DNA from: Cladopsammia gracilis
Taxonomy: Eukaryota; Cnidaria; Anthozoa; Scleractinia; Dendrophylliidae
Length of the DNA stretch: 64,000 bases
Direction of reading: 5' to 3'
NCBI GenBank assembly: GCA_022457155.1
Contig: JAJGOT010000414.1
Location: 651,001-715,000 of the forward strand
Below are positions 13,701 through 28,700 of the stretch, piece by piece. The notes beneath the pieces were generated by a model. The model made no database searches and was not told the DNA's origin. It saw nothing but the letters and a program-made list of their open reading frames with translations. Each line of letters begins with the position of its first letter. Position 1 is the stretch's first letter. The position numbers were made by a program, and so were the translations under genes.

Positions 13701-16700
13701 CTAGAGGGGCCGGTGGTAATGGACGGTGTTTGACCCTTCCTTCTGGTCCAGTTAAATTCATCATCAGTTTGTTGTTTCCATGTACACAAGTTGTTTTCAA
13801 AGTTGCAACGTGCAAGATAGTTACTGCATGAGGTTTCGTCAGAGTTATCACCACAGTCATCTGAATAGTCACACAACTTGTTCTTCTTGATACAAACACC
13901 ATTAGAGCACCTTTGATAATTAAAACTCACACATCAATAAACCATCAATGATGAGGACAGGGTGACCACTCAAGTCAAGGGATTTAAAGGAAAATGTGAA
14001 AGTATTTTTACAGACATGTCTATAGTTACTACAAACTTGTAAAAATATGGTCACTTGCTGTAGTTCAAGTAAGTTACAGTTCAAATTTTCACAAAGTCAA
14101 AAAACATCTACACATAGGCACTACAGGTTGTGGATTTGTGATTGCTAATTCAAATGGAACAATAAATTTATTGTTGTGCCAATTTATTGCATGACCTACT
14201 CTCTATATATATCTCAATTTCCAATAGAGCAAACAGGATTGAAGTTGTAGCCTACCTTTGGGTATCTGATGGCAGTTGGCCTTTACACAGTGGTGGCTTT
14301 GCACATTTAACCATGGAGATTGAATCAATTGCAATATCGCCACTCCAAGAGATTCCACGGCTTGCCTCAAACTCAATTGTGAATGCAGTCTTCCTACGTC
14401 CCAGTGTAACATAAGTTTCATACCACTTGTTTCCTTGATTGCCTGTTACAAACAAAAATATCAAAAATAGCAACTTCCTCTTCAACCCCACATCCATTAT
14501 AATGCCCGTAACCCACTCCACAATACAACAAGATTTTGTTAATTTCCTCAACAACAGCTCCCACGTTGATGTATCAAAAGATAACCAAATGTCACAAGAA
14601 ATATAGCAGAAAGCCAAACTCTTGGAGTCATGTAAGCTATTGTAAAGAGAGCCTTCTACAGCAACACAAAGAAGAATAGAGCAATTTGACTTCTCCTAGT
14701 ATACAACAAGACTAACTAAAAATGCAAAATGATACAAACCACGTAGGTACCACACTCTGGTCCTTGTGGTGCCGTCATTGAGGTACACAGACAGGGTTCC
14801 AATTGAGGATCCATACATGTGGTACCAAAACCTGAGCTGACATGGGTTGTACGTTTGTTGGTACTGAGGGCTCACCAGGACAGCTTTATTGCCTACCAGG
14901 CCAGTTGACGTCTCGATGTATAAGTAGTAACCTATTATCAATCATAAAACAACAGACAGTCAGAGAACAAAAACAAGAACCCTTTTATCTGAAAGGTCTG
15001 AAATCTTTCAGTGTGATTATTCAAATAAACTTTGAATGGAACTATTGGCCTTGCAGCATTTTACAAAACAAAACTGGCTACTCGGTTTTGAGGTGAAAGA
15101 GTCAAGCAACATCATATCAATTTTACCCTTTTAAGTTAGAACCATTTCACAATAAATGGTTAATTCGATCTCCAGTGTGAAATACAGCATTGTGGTTGAC
15201 AGAACCTTATAAGCTGAAAGCTAAAAACTGACAAGGTTATACATGTACATCGACTTCAGAGCAGTATTGTAATTTGAGGTCATAAGGAAGTTTCTATCAT
15301 ACAACTGAAAAACAGTAATAAAATAATAATGTAACTCACCACTGGTGCTGTTATCAGCATCTTTACACGGACCGGTATTAAAGCTTCCAGTGCAACCTTT
15401 ATGCCGCCGCCAGTCAAAGTTGTCTAGCTTGGAATTAGCCCAGCCACACATATCACTCTGGAAGTTACATGGCCAGCCACATTTTGTCTCATCTGAGTTG
15501 TCCGTACAGTCATTATTGGTGAAATCACACTTTTTCTTTAGGTCAATACAAGCAGGGGAACCACTTACACACTTGAAGCATGTTGCAGAGGTTGGTGTGG
15601 GGGGTGGTGTTGGAAGACCTGGAAATAAAATGCCACATGCCGGTCAATTGATCTCAACAAAATCACTGAAAAGTCACTGAAAAGTCAGTTGTACAATAAA
15701 TGATTCCCGGGTTGACGTCATCTAATTTGCATTTTGTAAATTCAAATCTCTGTAACTCACAAACACAACGTTCAAAACAAGAAATACTACCATTTGCGTT
15801 CATCCTTGAAGCGTGACGAATTTAGCGCGAAGTTTTACTTTTCAAACGTTGAAGGTTTTGTCGGTTATGTGTCACTTTTGACCAATGAAACGTTGACGGT
15901 TAAGTCGTGAAATTAACAACGTTTGTGGCGCCATACGACCATGTTTTGTTCACGTGATTTGAAAGTTTCAGATTTCCCGTGGGAGCGTAGCGGAGCGAAA
16001 CGGCTGACATTGAAATTTGTTGTGTTCCAAACTGCTCCAACTCCTCGACAATTTCAGAAAGTGACATAGATGGGGAGTGGATTTTCAAAACTTCGATGAG
16101 TTCAAGGTCATCTTCCTGTAATTTTTCATATGTCTAGCCTCCTTTATCTGTACCATACAGATTTTACAGATTTTACAGTGTTAACGGATACACGCAGCTC
16201 ATTCGCAAATTGTGTAAAACTCCGTGGAATGTAACCCGTTATTCGGTCACCTCCATCGCTTATAATTCTGTCAATGATGGAGCATTTGAAATCTTGACCA
16301 AGAGCGACTCCTGGACGATAACTCCTTCCAAACTTGTTAACTTTTCTCGTCTCCATGAAAAAACAACAACAAACGAGCAGAGACTTTCGTTGGGGGGCGT
16401 CGATAAAACCCGGAACACGGAACATTCCGGAACAATCCGGAACATTCCGGAACATCCCGGAACATGAAAAGTTATAACAATTATTATAAAAAAAATAAAT
16501 AAAAATAACCTGGTATCATCTTCGAATATGAAAAAAAGTACAGTAAAACCCCGCTAACTCGAACTCGGATGACTCGAACTCACCGCTAACACGAACTCTA
16601 AGATCGATTTCCCTTGGATTTGGCCCTATTTTTTGAGTCATTTTTACTTGGATACATTTTTGCTCGAATAACTCAAATTGCTCGCTAACTCGAGCTATTT

Positions 16701-19700
16701 TTCCTTTCCCTTGGCCTAAACCTTGCGGGTTGTGGGATTGGAAGGGATGGCACCTCGCATGGGACTTGAGTCCCGTTCGTGCCTTTCCCTCTGTTCTGTA
16801 TGAGTCCAGAAAGTTGGATAGATAAATTTACCCCGATAACTCGAACTATGTTGTTATCACTTCTCAAAATACAGTATCAAGAAAATAGGCTGCTTGGTGT
16901 CTGATTGTAACTTCGGACTGATCACTGACTGATCATTTCATGATCTTATCAGCCACTACTGGATGCGGTGTCTTTTGTATACAGAAAGCCTAAAACCCAA
17001 AAGTCTGTATGTAACTGTATTTATTCATCTCTGATCTCTTCAACCAGACAGAAAAATATCGGGCTATGAATAGTCTTGAAACTTACCGTGAATATGAATC
17101 TTGTCAACCAAAATCCGAAGCTTGATTAAGGTGGTCTTCCACTCAAAAATAAGATGTCTAGCTAGCAACGTTCGCTTTTTTGTACATGTCAAAATTGGAA
17201 TCTGTAAACACTTGAGAAGGCCCATTTTGAAAGAAGTCAACTATAAGATAACTGAACTTTTGTTTTAACTCAGAGTACAAAACTGTTAACCAGGATGGTG
17301 GAATTTTCCTGTAAAATTGTTTTGAAAAACAATTTTTTTCGAGTAGAAGACCACCTTAAGCTCGTCTCACGATCACAGCATCAAAGATGGATCACCGTCA
17401 CATGATTAAACTCATGGCGAACAACTGGCAGGGGTCGCTGCATGGGGATAGCTAGAACACCCCCTTGATCCCGACGTCCCCATTTAAAAGATTTTAACTC
17501 GTTGCGGTCAGTTGCATAAACTGTATTCAACACCCCCTCCCCAACTTCCAACAAAATATATTTTTCTTCATATTCGGAGATGATACCAGTTAATTTCAAT
17601 ATTTAACTTATTTATTTCTCTTCTTTTGGTTATTTATTTATTTTTATTTTTTTAAATAATCATTGTAATTTTTTCATGTTCCGGGATGTTCCGGAATATT
17701 CCGGGATGTTCCGGATCGTTCCGGAATGTTCCGTGTTCCGGGTTTTATCGACGCCCTTCGTTGGGGCGGTCGTGCAAAAGCTGAAAACTTACATATCACG
17801 TGAACAAAACATGTTCGTATGGCGCCACAAACGTTGTAAATTTCACGACTTAACCGTCAACGTTTCATTGGTCAAAAGTGACACATAACCGACAAAACCT
17901 TCAACGTTTGAAAAGTAAAACTTCCGCTAAATTCGTCACGCTTCAAGGATGAACGCAAATGGTAGTATTTTACCATTCAACTATTCAATGCACATAGAGT
18001 TTATTCTGAAAATAACTTTCTAGGGGTGATGACACACAGAAAAGCCCCATGAAGACAAATGGCATGTTTGAGCGTACTTAATACAGCGAAATGGTCTTGA
18101 AACCTGAGAAATGTCTTTGTTCAATGTTTTTGTTATCGTTTTCGGCCTTGACTGTGCACAAGCACAATTATAGATGTTGAACTTTTGATCGAACAACTGA
18201 CCAACAGAACTGCTTCCATAAAGTTATTCAGTCAGACAAAAATTGTAGCTCCTTTTTTATTGCCATTAAGTCTGCAAGGTTTCAAAACCAGTCCCTCAAT
18301 GGCCCTTATCGTAGATGAGTAAGCCACGCTAACATATCAGCAGTTTCTCGCTTTCTTGACCCTATAGCCTCGTTTCGATGTTTACGAGAACCTCTGACGA
18401 TGATGAGCGTAAACATCAAAATGAGACTATAGGGTCAAGAAAGCGAGAAACCGCTGATATGCTGGCGTGGCATACTCATCTACGATAAGGGCCATTAACT
18501 ATGGTTTGAGGATTGATTGAGGCGATAGTAGTTAGAACGTTGCTGCATGGGCATGAAAGATCTTGCAGTGACAAAAACTATGAATACACAGACAAGATTT
18601 ACTTGAAACAAATGCAAGGTATTTCACTTACCAGGAATAGATCCACCAACCACACACTGAGATGTGAATGAAATGTCGTCAATAGCGATATCTCCTTGAT
18701 ATGATGTGCCAACCACTGCTTCAAAAACAACCTGTTGAAAGTATTCAATATTTTGGAGTAACTTTTTAAAGAATGCAACAAAAAACACATCAAAGCTTCA
18801 AAGAAAGTGCTTTCTAATCTGTAATATTGTAAATTGGAGACATGTTAAACCTGTAAATCACTAGTTAAAATAGGTAACCACCTCTCTTGTCCACGGTATC
18901 TTTTTTTTTTTTTCGGTCATATTACATAATGGAGATCATAAGCGACCAAATCTCCAAGGTGACCCTCCCTTATTTCTTGCTAATCCGATGTAAGAATGTA
19001 CTGAAAGTCAACAAGTGAGTGTAAGTGAGCTTGAATGCTATCTACCCTACAAAACTCACCTGGAAGTTTTGAGATACGCTGATGCTAGCTGTTGCCTTGA
19101 TCCACTTGTCCCCTTGGTTGCCTGTTTTTGTCCAAATCCGATTGAGTGGCCCACTTGTGCTTGTTCTTGTGTAAACATTCAGAGTTCCAATATGGTTACC
19201 ATACATGTGGTAGAAGAATCTTAACTGGCACGTGGTTGTGGGTTTGAAGACAGCACTTCCCAACATGGCATTGTCACCCTTCTTGCGTGGGGACGAAGCC
19301 TCAATGTACATGTAGTAGCCTGATAAGTAAAATAAATCCAGAATCATTGTAAATACTAACAAAATCCTTGCATAGCTCACCAGCGTGAAATTTGCGCTGT
19401 TAACTGACATGCAATTGTTCACTGTTACTTTCTTTTTTGACTTAGCAGTTTACAGGGTAAATCCTAGATGTTTGGTCCCATTCACTGCCTTGAATCTCTT
19501 ACAAATTATTGGTATGAGCCTGTCTTACCATTTGGCGACTGAGTGGTGTGATCAGATGAAGGACCTGTTCCATAAGAACCTGTTCTTCCTGCTTGTCTCC
19601 TCCAGTTGAAAGTATCATTTGCAAGTTGCATCAAGTCACAAAGTCCTGCTTCAAAGTTGCACCTGCAGATAATAGCGAGATAGAGATGAAACAAGTCAAA

Positions 19701-22700
19701 CACTATAAAGATCGTGTTTTATCCTGATTCAAATGCGAACACAAGTGTAATGTGATGTGGAGTTGACAAAGGCTATGACTCCCACATCCCTTGGACTTGA
19801 TTTACCAGTTGAAATGAAGCTCTCAGAAAGTCCTCCAAGAGAAATCAATAAAATAGGTACGCAATGCGTACAGAAGCGACGACGAGTTTCAACTTGTCAA
19901 TTTAAATGCGAAGTTCCACTAGAAAAGGGTCGGTGTAGAACTTTCATTGCTACAATGACGTTTTTTCCAAACATTTTCAATTTTTGTACTTATGGTCGTA
20001 GGAATAACGTATGTTTGTCAGTTGTTGATTATTTTGTGTTTGATTGAAAACTGAACGTGAGAATGGCCAGGTCAGGCCCCAGGCTAAGCACTTTTTATAC
20101 CAAAACCTCCTGTTGAAGACCCAGTAGTGACCATTATGCATTGCATGATAAAAACAATGTAAGTCTCGATCCCGTGTTCAAATAAATAACAATAATGAGC
20201 GTAATGGTCATTACTGGGCCTTTAAGGCCCTGGCTGACACCGATACTCATGGTATGCATGAGAAAGTATATCACACAATTGTGGTTGCTGCATTGGTAAT
20301 TGTACATTTTATTTAAACCATATTGCACAAACTCGTGCGCAAAATCAAAACAATTCATCATTTTCCCTTCATATTTGTGACACTTGGTTGGTATAATTTT
20401 ATGCTGATCAGGGTTAATATAATTATGTCACACACCCATTAAGCACAGGTAACATTTTCATTTTCAAATTACATCTGAGTTAGTTTCACTTGTGTGCAAT
20501 TCAATATTTGTACATTTTGCAAGTTACATGATAGTCAGTCCATTGTTGTCCGGATGGTTGTTTTTCTGATAAATTTCCTTACAGCCTTACTATGAAGTAT
20601 TAATACAGGAAGCACAATTCGAACTGTACAATGTACATCGTTAAAACTGTTACAGTTGATAAATGACAACAACTGGAAATTGTTTCCATGTTTGTGCTTC
20701 ACAAATTGAAAGACTTTGTCAGCTCTGAACATGTTTTCAGAGATTATTGGTAGACATCTTGTGGTTTCATTGCAGATGCATTGAGTGGAGATGTTTGGGT
20801 CCCTTTAAAAAGAAAATAAATGAAGTACCTTAAGATTCAGTTCATTTTTTTAAGTGTTTTGTCATACTAAAGTTTAAAATCAAAATGGCTTTATGGGGAC
20901 TTAAAAGAGGAATTAAAGTGCTTCATTTAGAGATAAAACGGATGGTGAAGAATTCAATTTGGGAACTGAGAGATGTCATTTTATGTATAGAAAAAACTAT
21001 CACATGTGGCTAGTCACATTTAGGGATGGACCATTCTTTCTATTTTTGTGGGGGAGGTTGGGCAATTGTTGTAATGGTAAATGACAATCTCTTATATGAG
21101 ACATATGTAAGTTAATAGCTACACACTGTTTACCAGAATTACTTCCAAACAGCGAGACATTGCCCTGATGAAAATCAGCTGTAACTATCTTTGAGGTATC
21201 CACAAAATAGCTGAAAATAGCATGCACAAGCACCAGGATTCATTTCTACATCGTTAGCAAGTCGAATCAAAAGTGGAAATAACAACCGTACGATACATGC
21301 AGATTTGTGTGAACCAAAGCTTAGTGTAGTAACTCATTTGCCACGCATAAACAACATTTCTCATCGTTGAAAGGTATACAGCTTCTAAATAAAACACAAA
21401 TAACAACATAGACCAGAATTTTACTTTGACACGATTTAAACATTCTCTGGCTTTGAAATGAGCATTATACAACCCCACAGCGGCTCAAAATTGCATTAAA
21501 GATACCATAACTGTATACACAGTATGCTGGTTATGATGGCTTACCTTTATTTTTTAGCTTGAATCCAGTTGCTCCGATATTCTGTATACAACTTATCGTG
21601 AATCACCGCACACTACAGCTCTCGTAGGATACTCAGTTATAAGTCAAGTTCAGTAAATCAATGCTATTTCAGTGCTATTTGTGGCCTTCAGTTCTGACAA
21701 GTTCTTTCTGAGACAGGCAAAGATTCGTTCCGAAAGTTCAGCGCCTAGATTCGATAATTTAGTGTAGACCTTTTGTCTATCGCGAGTGCGAGTATGTACT
21801 GCTGACGTATGTATATCACTTCGTGTCTGTTTGTTTGCAAGTGAGCGAAAATATATTCACGATAAATAAAGCACAACGGTGTTAAATTTGAAACAGACAA
21901 GCAAACCTTTTCTCCACACTTCAAAACAAAATGGCGGAGCAAAGATGGTCGCGTGACCTTATCTTTCAAGGCTAGTTCCCAATGTTTCTCGGGTGTAATC
22001 CGGACAGACATCCGGACACCACGGCACGATGGCAATAACGCGACGACTTCGTCATCGCTTAAAAACACTGTCACGTACACAGCACTGCAAGACGCCATCT
22101 TGTCATCTACAAACTTAAGGTGTCTAATTCCTGACTTAAACCAGTTTGACTTGTTTTTCTTCGTCTCAGATTATGGTCATGAATCAAACGAGAGATAAAC
22201 ATTAAACTAGCTTGAAAATTTTCAAACCATTTAAGACAAATTTGACATATACACAACATACACATAGGCATACAAACACTGACATTTAGATGTGTTTGTA
22301 AACATCGGAGGTCTTGGCAGGATCAGTTTTCCATTTTATCTATTGTACTTAGCATGATAATCAAATCTCACACGTTATTAACTGTTATAATAAGTCTAGA
22401 AATGTCTACCTGTTGTAACCAACACAAGTGGAGTTCTTCTCTTCTGAGCCATCACAGCAGTCTGGTTCAAAATCACACTTTGCTGACTGGTCAATGCAAT
22501 GTCCACTGTCACACAGGAATGAAGTACCGCCACTGCAACTGCCAGGGGGGAGAGGCTGGGCACAGTTTTCAAAACTCAAATCATCAACAGCTATATCACC
22601 AAGTGCTCCACTGGAGTAATGTTTTGCCATAACTACAACCTGGAAGATGAGAACAGGACAAGCTTGAGAGAACAATAGATAAGATACCTACTTGTAAGGC

Positions 22701-25700
22701 TTAAATCAAAGGGATATTATATCTGAATGCACTCTGCAAACAGAGCTGCATGTTCTACATACCGGTAGTTATGGTGGTGGACAAAACACTGACACCCAGT
22801 CCATGGACTGCCCCGATGGACTACCCAAACGGACTACCCTAACCCTGCCTCTACCCCTAAAAACACTAGTAGAATGAGTATTAGTACTAGTATTTTTAGG
22901 GGTAGGGTTCTAGGGTAGTCCATTTGGGTAGTCCATGTACTGGGAGTCAGTGTTTTGTCCACCACCAGTAGTTACTACTACACAATCCAACTCTTGGATC
23001 CCTATGGATCATTTTGGGTCGTTTTGGGTAGTTCTGTGATTTAGCGACTACAGTTAGATTATACCCATATTTACTTGAATAAATGCCCAAATGCCAACTT
23101 AGTAATGCTTGGAAGAAGCCTTAATTTAAAATCAGCGAAAGAGTGGTGGCACAACAATCTGGGGAGGGTATAAATGGGGCAGCTAACAGCTTACAGCTGG
23201 CATCTAGGGCAGTTCAACATACTTTATTGCATCAACCCACTCACCTGGAAATCATTAGCACACTTTGGAACATCAACCATCCCCTGGATCCACTTGTTGC
23301 CCTTGTTGCCAAAAATGCTAAACAGTCGTTTATCACGCGAGTTCCTGCGGTAGTAAACTTGGAGGTATCCAATGTTTGGACCCCACATGTGATACCAGAA
23401 CTTGAACTTGCATGTTTTACCAGCCTGCCTGAAAAATGGACTGATCAAGTGTGCATCCGCATAGAAGCCTGTGCGATTGGAGACTTCAGTGTACACATAG
23501 TAACCTGAAACAGTAGTAAAGGACACAATTGTTAGGGTTTGTATTCAGTAATATCCCACAAGGACAATGTTTGGATTATCACAAACACCAGGAACTCATA
23601 CAAGCGTGGCCACATACAAATTCGTAATACCATATTGGAAGTTAAGTGGAAGTCAGGAAAAAAAAACAGAGTTACCAATCAAATTTTTGGAAAAGGTCAC
23701 GTATTGCCAAGTTCACTCTGTTGTAGTCTGTTCATGTCTCTATTCAATCATTTTTCTTGAAGAAACACGAGAAGCTTCCACCATGAAAGAAAAGCTTCAA
23801 CTTTGTGAAAGACATAAATTAAATGTCACTCAGACTAAGAGAGGCAATTTTTTGGCTCAGTGTAAAGGCTTAATGGCGAAATAAAAAAGAGTATGCCTTT
23901 TAATGGAAAAAGTCATAAACTAACTGGTGTACAGAAACCTTTCGGTCACCCAGTGTACAAGTTGGCTTACTTCACCAGTTGCTTTTAAGAAATTTAACCT
24001 CCAAGTGTGTCTGTGATGATGATGAATATTTTCAAACGCTTGCTATGTACAGTACTGTGCAAAATAAATGAGAGCGAATTTCGACGAATTACGTTCATTG
24101 TTCTCGTAAAATTTCCACAAAATGTCAGCAAAATTTCAGCAATATTTCACATCGTTCAACGCGATATTTCGACGATAATTCGAAATTTCGAAGAAGCAAA
24201 CATTCGTTTCTATCGAAATTTCACAGAATCAAACTTTCTTTTCTTCTAAATATCGAAGAACGAATTTTCAAAACAACGAACTGTAGGTCATTAAGATGTG
24301 TTCTTAATGGTTATCTCTCCATGACTATAACAGTCCTATCAGGCTTGGGAGCAGCTTTTCGTCTACAACTCATATGCAGTAATTTGCCGACTACTGTGCA
24401 CTTGTCATTCTTGAGTGAGGATATTTCCAAATACGGTACTGATAGTGAAAATGAGTGTGGCCATACTGTGAGCGCCAACACAATTTTCAACGCACTGATG
24501 AGTTTTGGCAAACACTTACTAGACTAGCACTTATAGAGTAATCTGTTATGATCTGTCTGGCAAAATACCCATGCAATCAATCATTGATAAACGTCTTTCA
24601 AGAATGAAGATTGTTCTCTCTTTAAGGTTACAGTATACCTGTATAACAGCTCTATAGCGTCTTCAGATTAATCTTAAGATACCTTAACCTCCATATCAAG
24701 TTAAAGCCGATAGAGCTGGCTATCTGAATACAGTATATCTTTCATCTTCTAATAAAACGAATTGTCGAGCGAGCTTCTGATTCAGCTTTTAAAAGCTACA
24801 ACTCAAAGCTATTATTATAATATTATTTTGCTAATTTGACATGTTCCCTGGTTTCCAGACCCAAAGCGCTAAATTTCAGTGAAACGTTACAGACCATTTT
24901 CGAAAATGGGCGGAAAAAAGGAGTAATCACATGGAATGGCTTTAAACGAAAAAAAGTTTTCAAAAAGTAAAACTTCCCAGACACATGTTTTATTATATTA
25001 TGTTAACCTAGCTACCGTCCAAATTTGAGGAAAATCGAACAAATTTCCTTTGCGTATGTAGCTCTTTGAGGTGTCCCCTACGAGCTAAACATTCACTTCG
25101 AAATAAAACTTCCAGTCAAAACGTCATACTGTCATTTCTCTGTCAATTTTCACTCTTTTTCAATAATTCTTGATTTGGATGAAAGATAGTCATGAAACCT
25201 TCATTTTCACCCCCCCCCCCCCCCCCCCAAAAAAAAAAAAAAAAAAACAAATTTCAACAAAATGGTCAATCTGAAGGCACCCTGTAATAATAAACAACAG
25301 CAAGGGCTCAGTGATGAACAGTTTAAAGTGGATGAATAACCAAAAGTGAGAATTACTTGACTCTTCAATACTGACCTGCTGAGGTGTTGTAGGTGTGGTC
25401 AGTAGATGGTCCAGTGAATTTTGAGGGCGTTTTGCCCTTATTACGGATCCAATCATATTTGTCTCCAACCTGTGCATTTTTCCATTTGCAGAAATCAGTT
25501 TCGAAATTACATTTTGCTGGACAGTTAGCTTCATCCGACTGGTCAGTACAGTCTAAATAGAAGTCACACACTTTGTTGACTGCGATGCATTGTCCACTTG
25601 TACACCTGATAAACCAGTGTTAAATATCAGTTAATATCAATACTTACAAAAACGTTAAACATACTTCAGCGTCATTATGGAGTAAAAAGCAGATGCCTTC

Positions 25701-28700
25701 ACGTACTACAATGTCATAAAGTATACAAAGTATATTTAAAGTAACTTCTTAGAGATTACTCAGACCAACCAATTAAAGAACTACAGTACAACAGTCAACT
25801 AACCCAGTTGTACATTCTAGACATACCTAAACTCCCCAGATTTGCAGCCTGGAGATGGTGTTCCAGTTGGTATGGTAGGAGATATTGTTGCAGTGCTGTC
25901 TGGCCGGCAGCTTGGAGTAAAAGACACATCATCTATGGCGATGTCTCCCTGGTAACCAGGACCACTCATGCCTTCAATGACCACTTGGAAGTTAACTGCG
26001 CTAACCAGAGGAATCTCAGCTCGCCTCCATAAGTCTCCTTGTTCACCTGCAGAGGAAGACAGATATATACATCAAGTTTATTTTAAGTGGATTCATAATA
26101 GTAACCCAATAAAATTCCAAATGCATTACATTTAAACATGTTATCTGACTCTTGAAACCGGCTTTGTTTGTTACTGTTAGAAGTTTGACAATCTTTCACC
26201 AGCACAGACCTTACAAGGATGAATCACAATAATCATCACTCACTCACTCACTCAGCCGGCTGCAAGGCAGTCGGCCACGATCTTTTGCCATCATCTTTCA
26301 GCACATTTCAAGTAACTAACATTAACAAAATGAAAAAGACCTTTACAAACTTTATCCATAATTTCCAGTTTTAATGTAGGATTAGGAAGTGACAAAGATT
26401 ATTGTAAAGGGCTGTAGAGGTTATTGGGGGAGAAGGATCCTGTGATCAATTGGATTATTGTCCTTGTAAAAAACAACACTAAAAAGGTGTTCACATGCAA
26501 CATGTTAGCTCTTTTTACTTGGACCTCTCACAACTCATTTTACCTGTTCTGTTCCAGATAGTTGTCAGTGGTCCTACCACAGATGTCCTCAGTTTGATGC
26601 TCAGTGTATCAACATCCTGGCCAAACATGTGGTACCAGAAGCGCATGTTACAGCTGTCATTTTGCCCAGAGGATCGGAAAGTAATGCTGCTTAATCGTGC
26701 AGTTTCGTTTTGTTTCCTTGGTGATGAAGTTTCAATATAGACATAGAAACCCTTTGTTGAGCCTGCAAAGTGAGCAATACATACAAACATGAATAACACA
26801 TTTGGCCAAAGAAAGGGGACAGGGTGAAGCTGAGTAGTACTCTAGTACTCTTTATGAATGCCAAAGCACTGCTCAGTATCTCTTATTTTTTCTCTTATGT
26901 GCACTTTTTAGGGCTTACAATACAATACAATACTTTATTTTCACATTTCCATGACATTTTTGTTACAAGAAAATTTATATCTAGCTAAACTAAAATTTCT
27001 AAAACAATAGGATGAATAACTAAATATAACTAACATTTGAGGAAATGCCTAGCGTCTAAGTTAACCATACAGTTTTCTAGTTAGACACTTGTCTTGTATA
27101 GCATCAATTCACATGTAGACATCTATTACAAACACATAAACACACACACTGCACACAAATAGCAAAAATAGCAATAGCAAATAGCAAGCCTACTGACAAG
27201 GACTACATTACATGGCCAAAGGTTTTACTCCTAACAGAAAAAATCTATGAAAAACCTTATCCTGTGACGGCAGCTTTATACCAACGATGCTGACTTACCA
27301 GTGGTATGATCTCTTCCTGGCCCTGTCAACCAAGATGAAGTGCCACCACTGTCTCTTGTCCAGTCGAATATGTCATCTGTGTCTTGTGTCCAACTGCACA
27401 GGTCTTTTTCAAAGTTGCACCTTTCCTTGTATGTAGCACAGGTAGCGGGTAGCTCATCACTCTCATCACCACAGTCGTCAGAGAAGTCGCACACCTTGAA
27501 AAGGTATTTTACGCTTTTTATCAAAACATGCAACATACTGACCTATCCTCTCCCATGTCTGAGATAATGTGCAATAAATTAAGAAGATATCAGTACATTA
27601 TACAGGGCATTAGTTCCAGACAGGTGTTTGAGACATGAAGATAGTAGGTGTTCTAAGCAACTTTATAATCAGAATTGACTTGATACTTTCACTGGCCATT
27701 GGATTTTCTGTGAAATGTCATAACCAACTGATTTCCATAAATGCATAGTAAATTGATACTCGCTTGGAGCCCTTAGAAGAAGAGTCTGCTTGTAGGAGGT
27801 TAGTACCCCTGTCACTACCAGAGTCAATTATAAAGACATATGTAGTATAGTTCTAACTTTTGAGTCTGTTGATGAATGAAAATTATGAAATTCATATCTC
27901 TGGTGTTAATTTTTACATTACAACATAAGCCAGAGCACCTGGTTAGGTTTGACACAAGAGCCTCTTGTACAGCGGTACTCCCCTGAAGCACAGGCTCTTA
28001 TAGGCGGCAAAGCACAACCCGGGAATGCGATGTCATCCACTGCCATGTCTGCTGCTGAAAAGAACTTGGATGCAACAAACTGAAGACTAAAACCTGTAAA
28101 ATGTAATTAAAGTGAATGAAATACATTAGTCAACAGGAGCTATAGCTTGGAGATTTTCCTTTTTCTTTTCCATCAACATTCTCACAATGTCTTTTAGCAT
28201 GTGTCATGCAACATTCTAATACACCTGCATGTGGAACACTCCTTATTTCAAAGATCACTGTTATGGCAACTGTTGTGGACTCAGATCCCCTCTTTTGAAC
28301 TGTTCAAGTTGGGTTCTTAAACATGATTTGAGAGCAATATATACACAAAGGAAAAAGACAATATTTTGAATGAAACTCCTATATTTTGGCTACATACAAT
28401 AGTCTTTACATTCGTTTACAGTGTTTTATAATTGAAACAAAAACAAACCAAATCAAAGGCTCCTTGGAGCCAACCCGTGAATTTGAAATGCTAACGCATA
28501 ACGCAACATTGCGGTAGTAAGCTTATGTTTTCACTGACACGGTTCAATATATATTTTTTTAAATTAAACGTAAGGATTTTTGACAAACGCAAAAAATAAA
28601 AATACAATACATCACTTTCATAACGTTCAGTCCGAAGAAGAAAGAAAAAAAAAAGAAAAAAAGAACGGCCCGAGCAAGATTCGAACCTGGGCCTTTTGGT

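Larger units (their letters stand above)
15782..17970. mobile_element. Decayed 2.2-kb DNA transposon with about 180-bp TIRs
   Basis: The left arm (AATACTACCATTTGCGTTCA, AACGTTGACGGTTAAGTCGTG, CATACGACCATGTTTTGTTC) is inverted at 17785-17970. Inner inverted clusters of GGAACATTCCGG / CCGGAATGTTCC lie at about 16408-16468 and 17676-17757. Between them are a transposase-like HTH fragment and at least two smaller elements, which points to nested insertions. It lies in the 3.0-kb intron between w46 and w47. Confidence 0.75.

Noticed and set aside
21254..21478. 74-codon minus-strand frame upstream of the 2A-like motif
   Set aside because: No recognisable motif, and it conflicts with the frame that carries the 2A-like peptide.
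24007..24527. Plus- and minus-strand open frames of 66-80 codons in the w41-w42 intron
   Set aside because: Short, motif-free and partly in low-complexity AAATTTC sequence; expected by chance.
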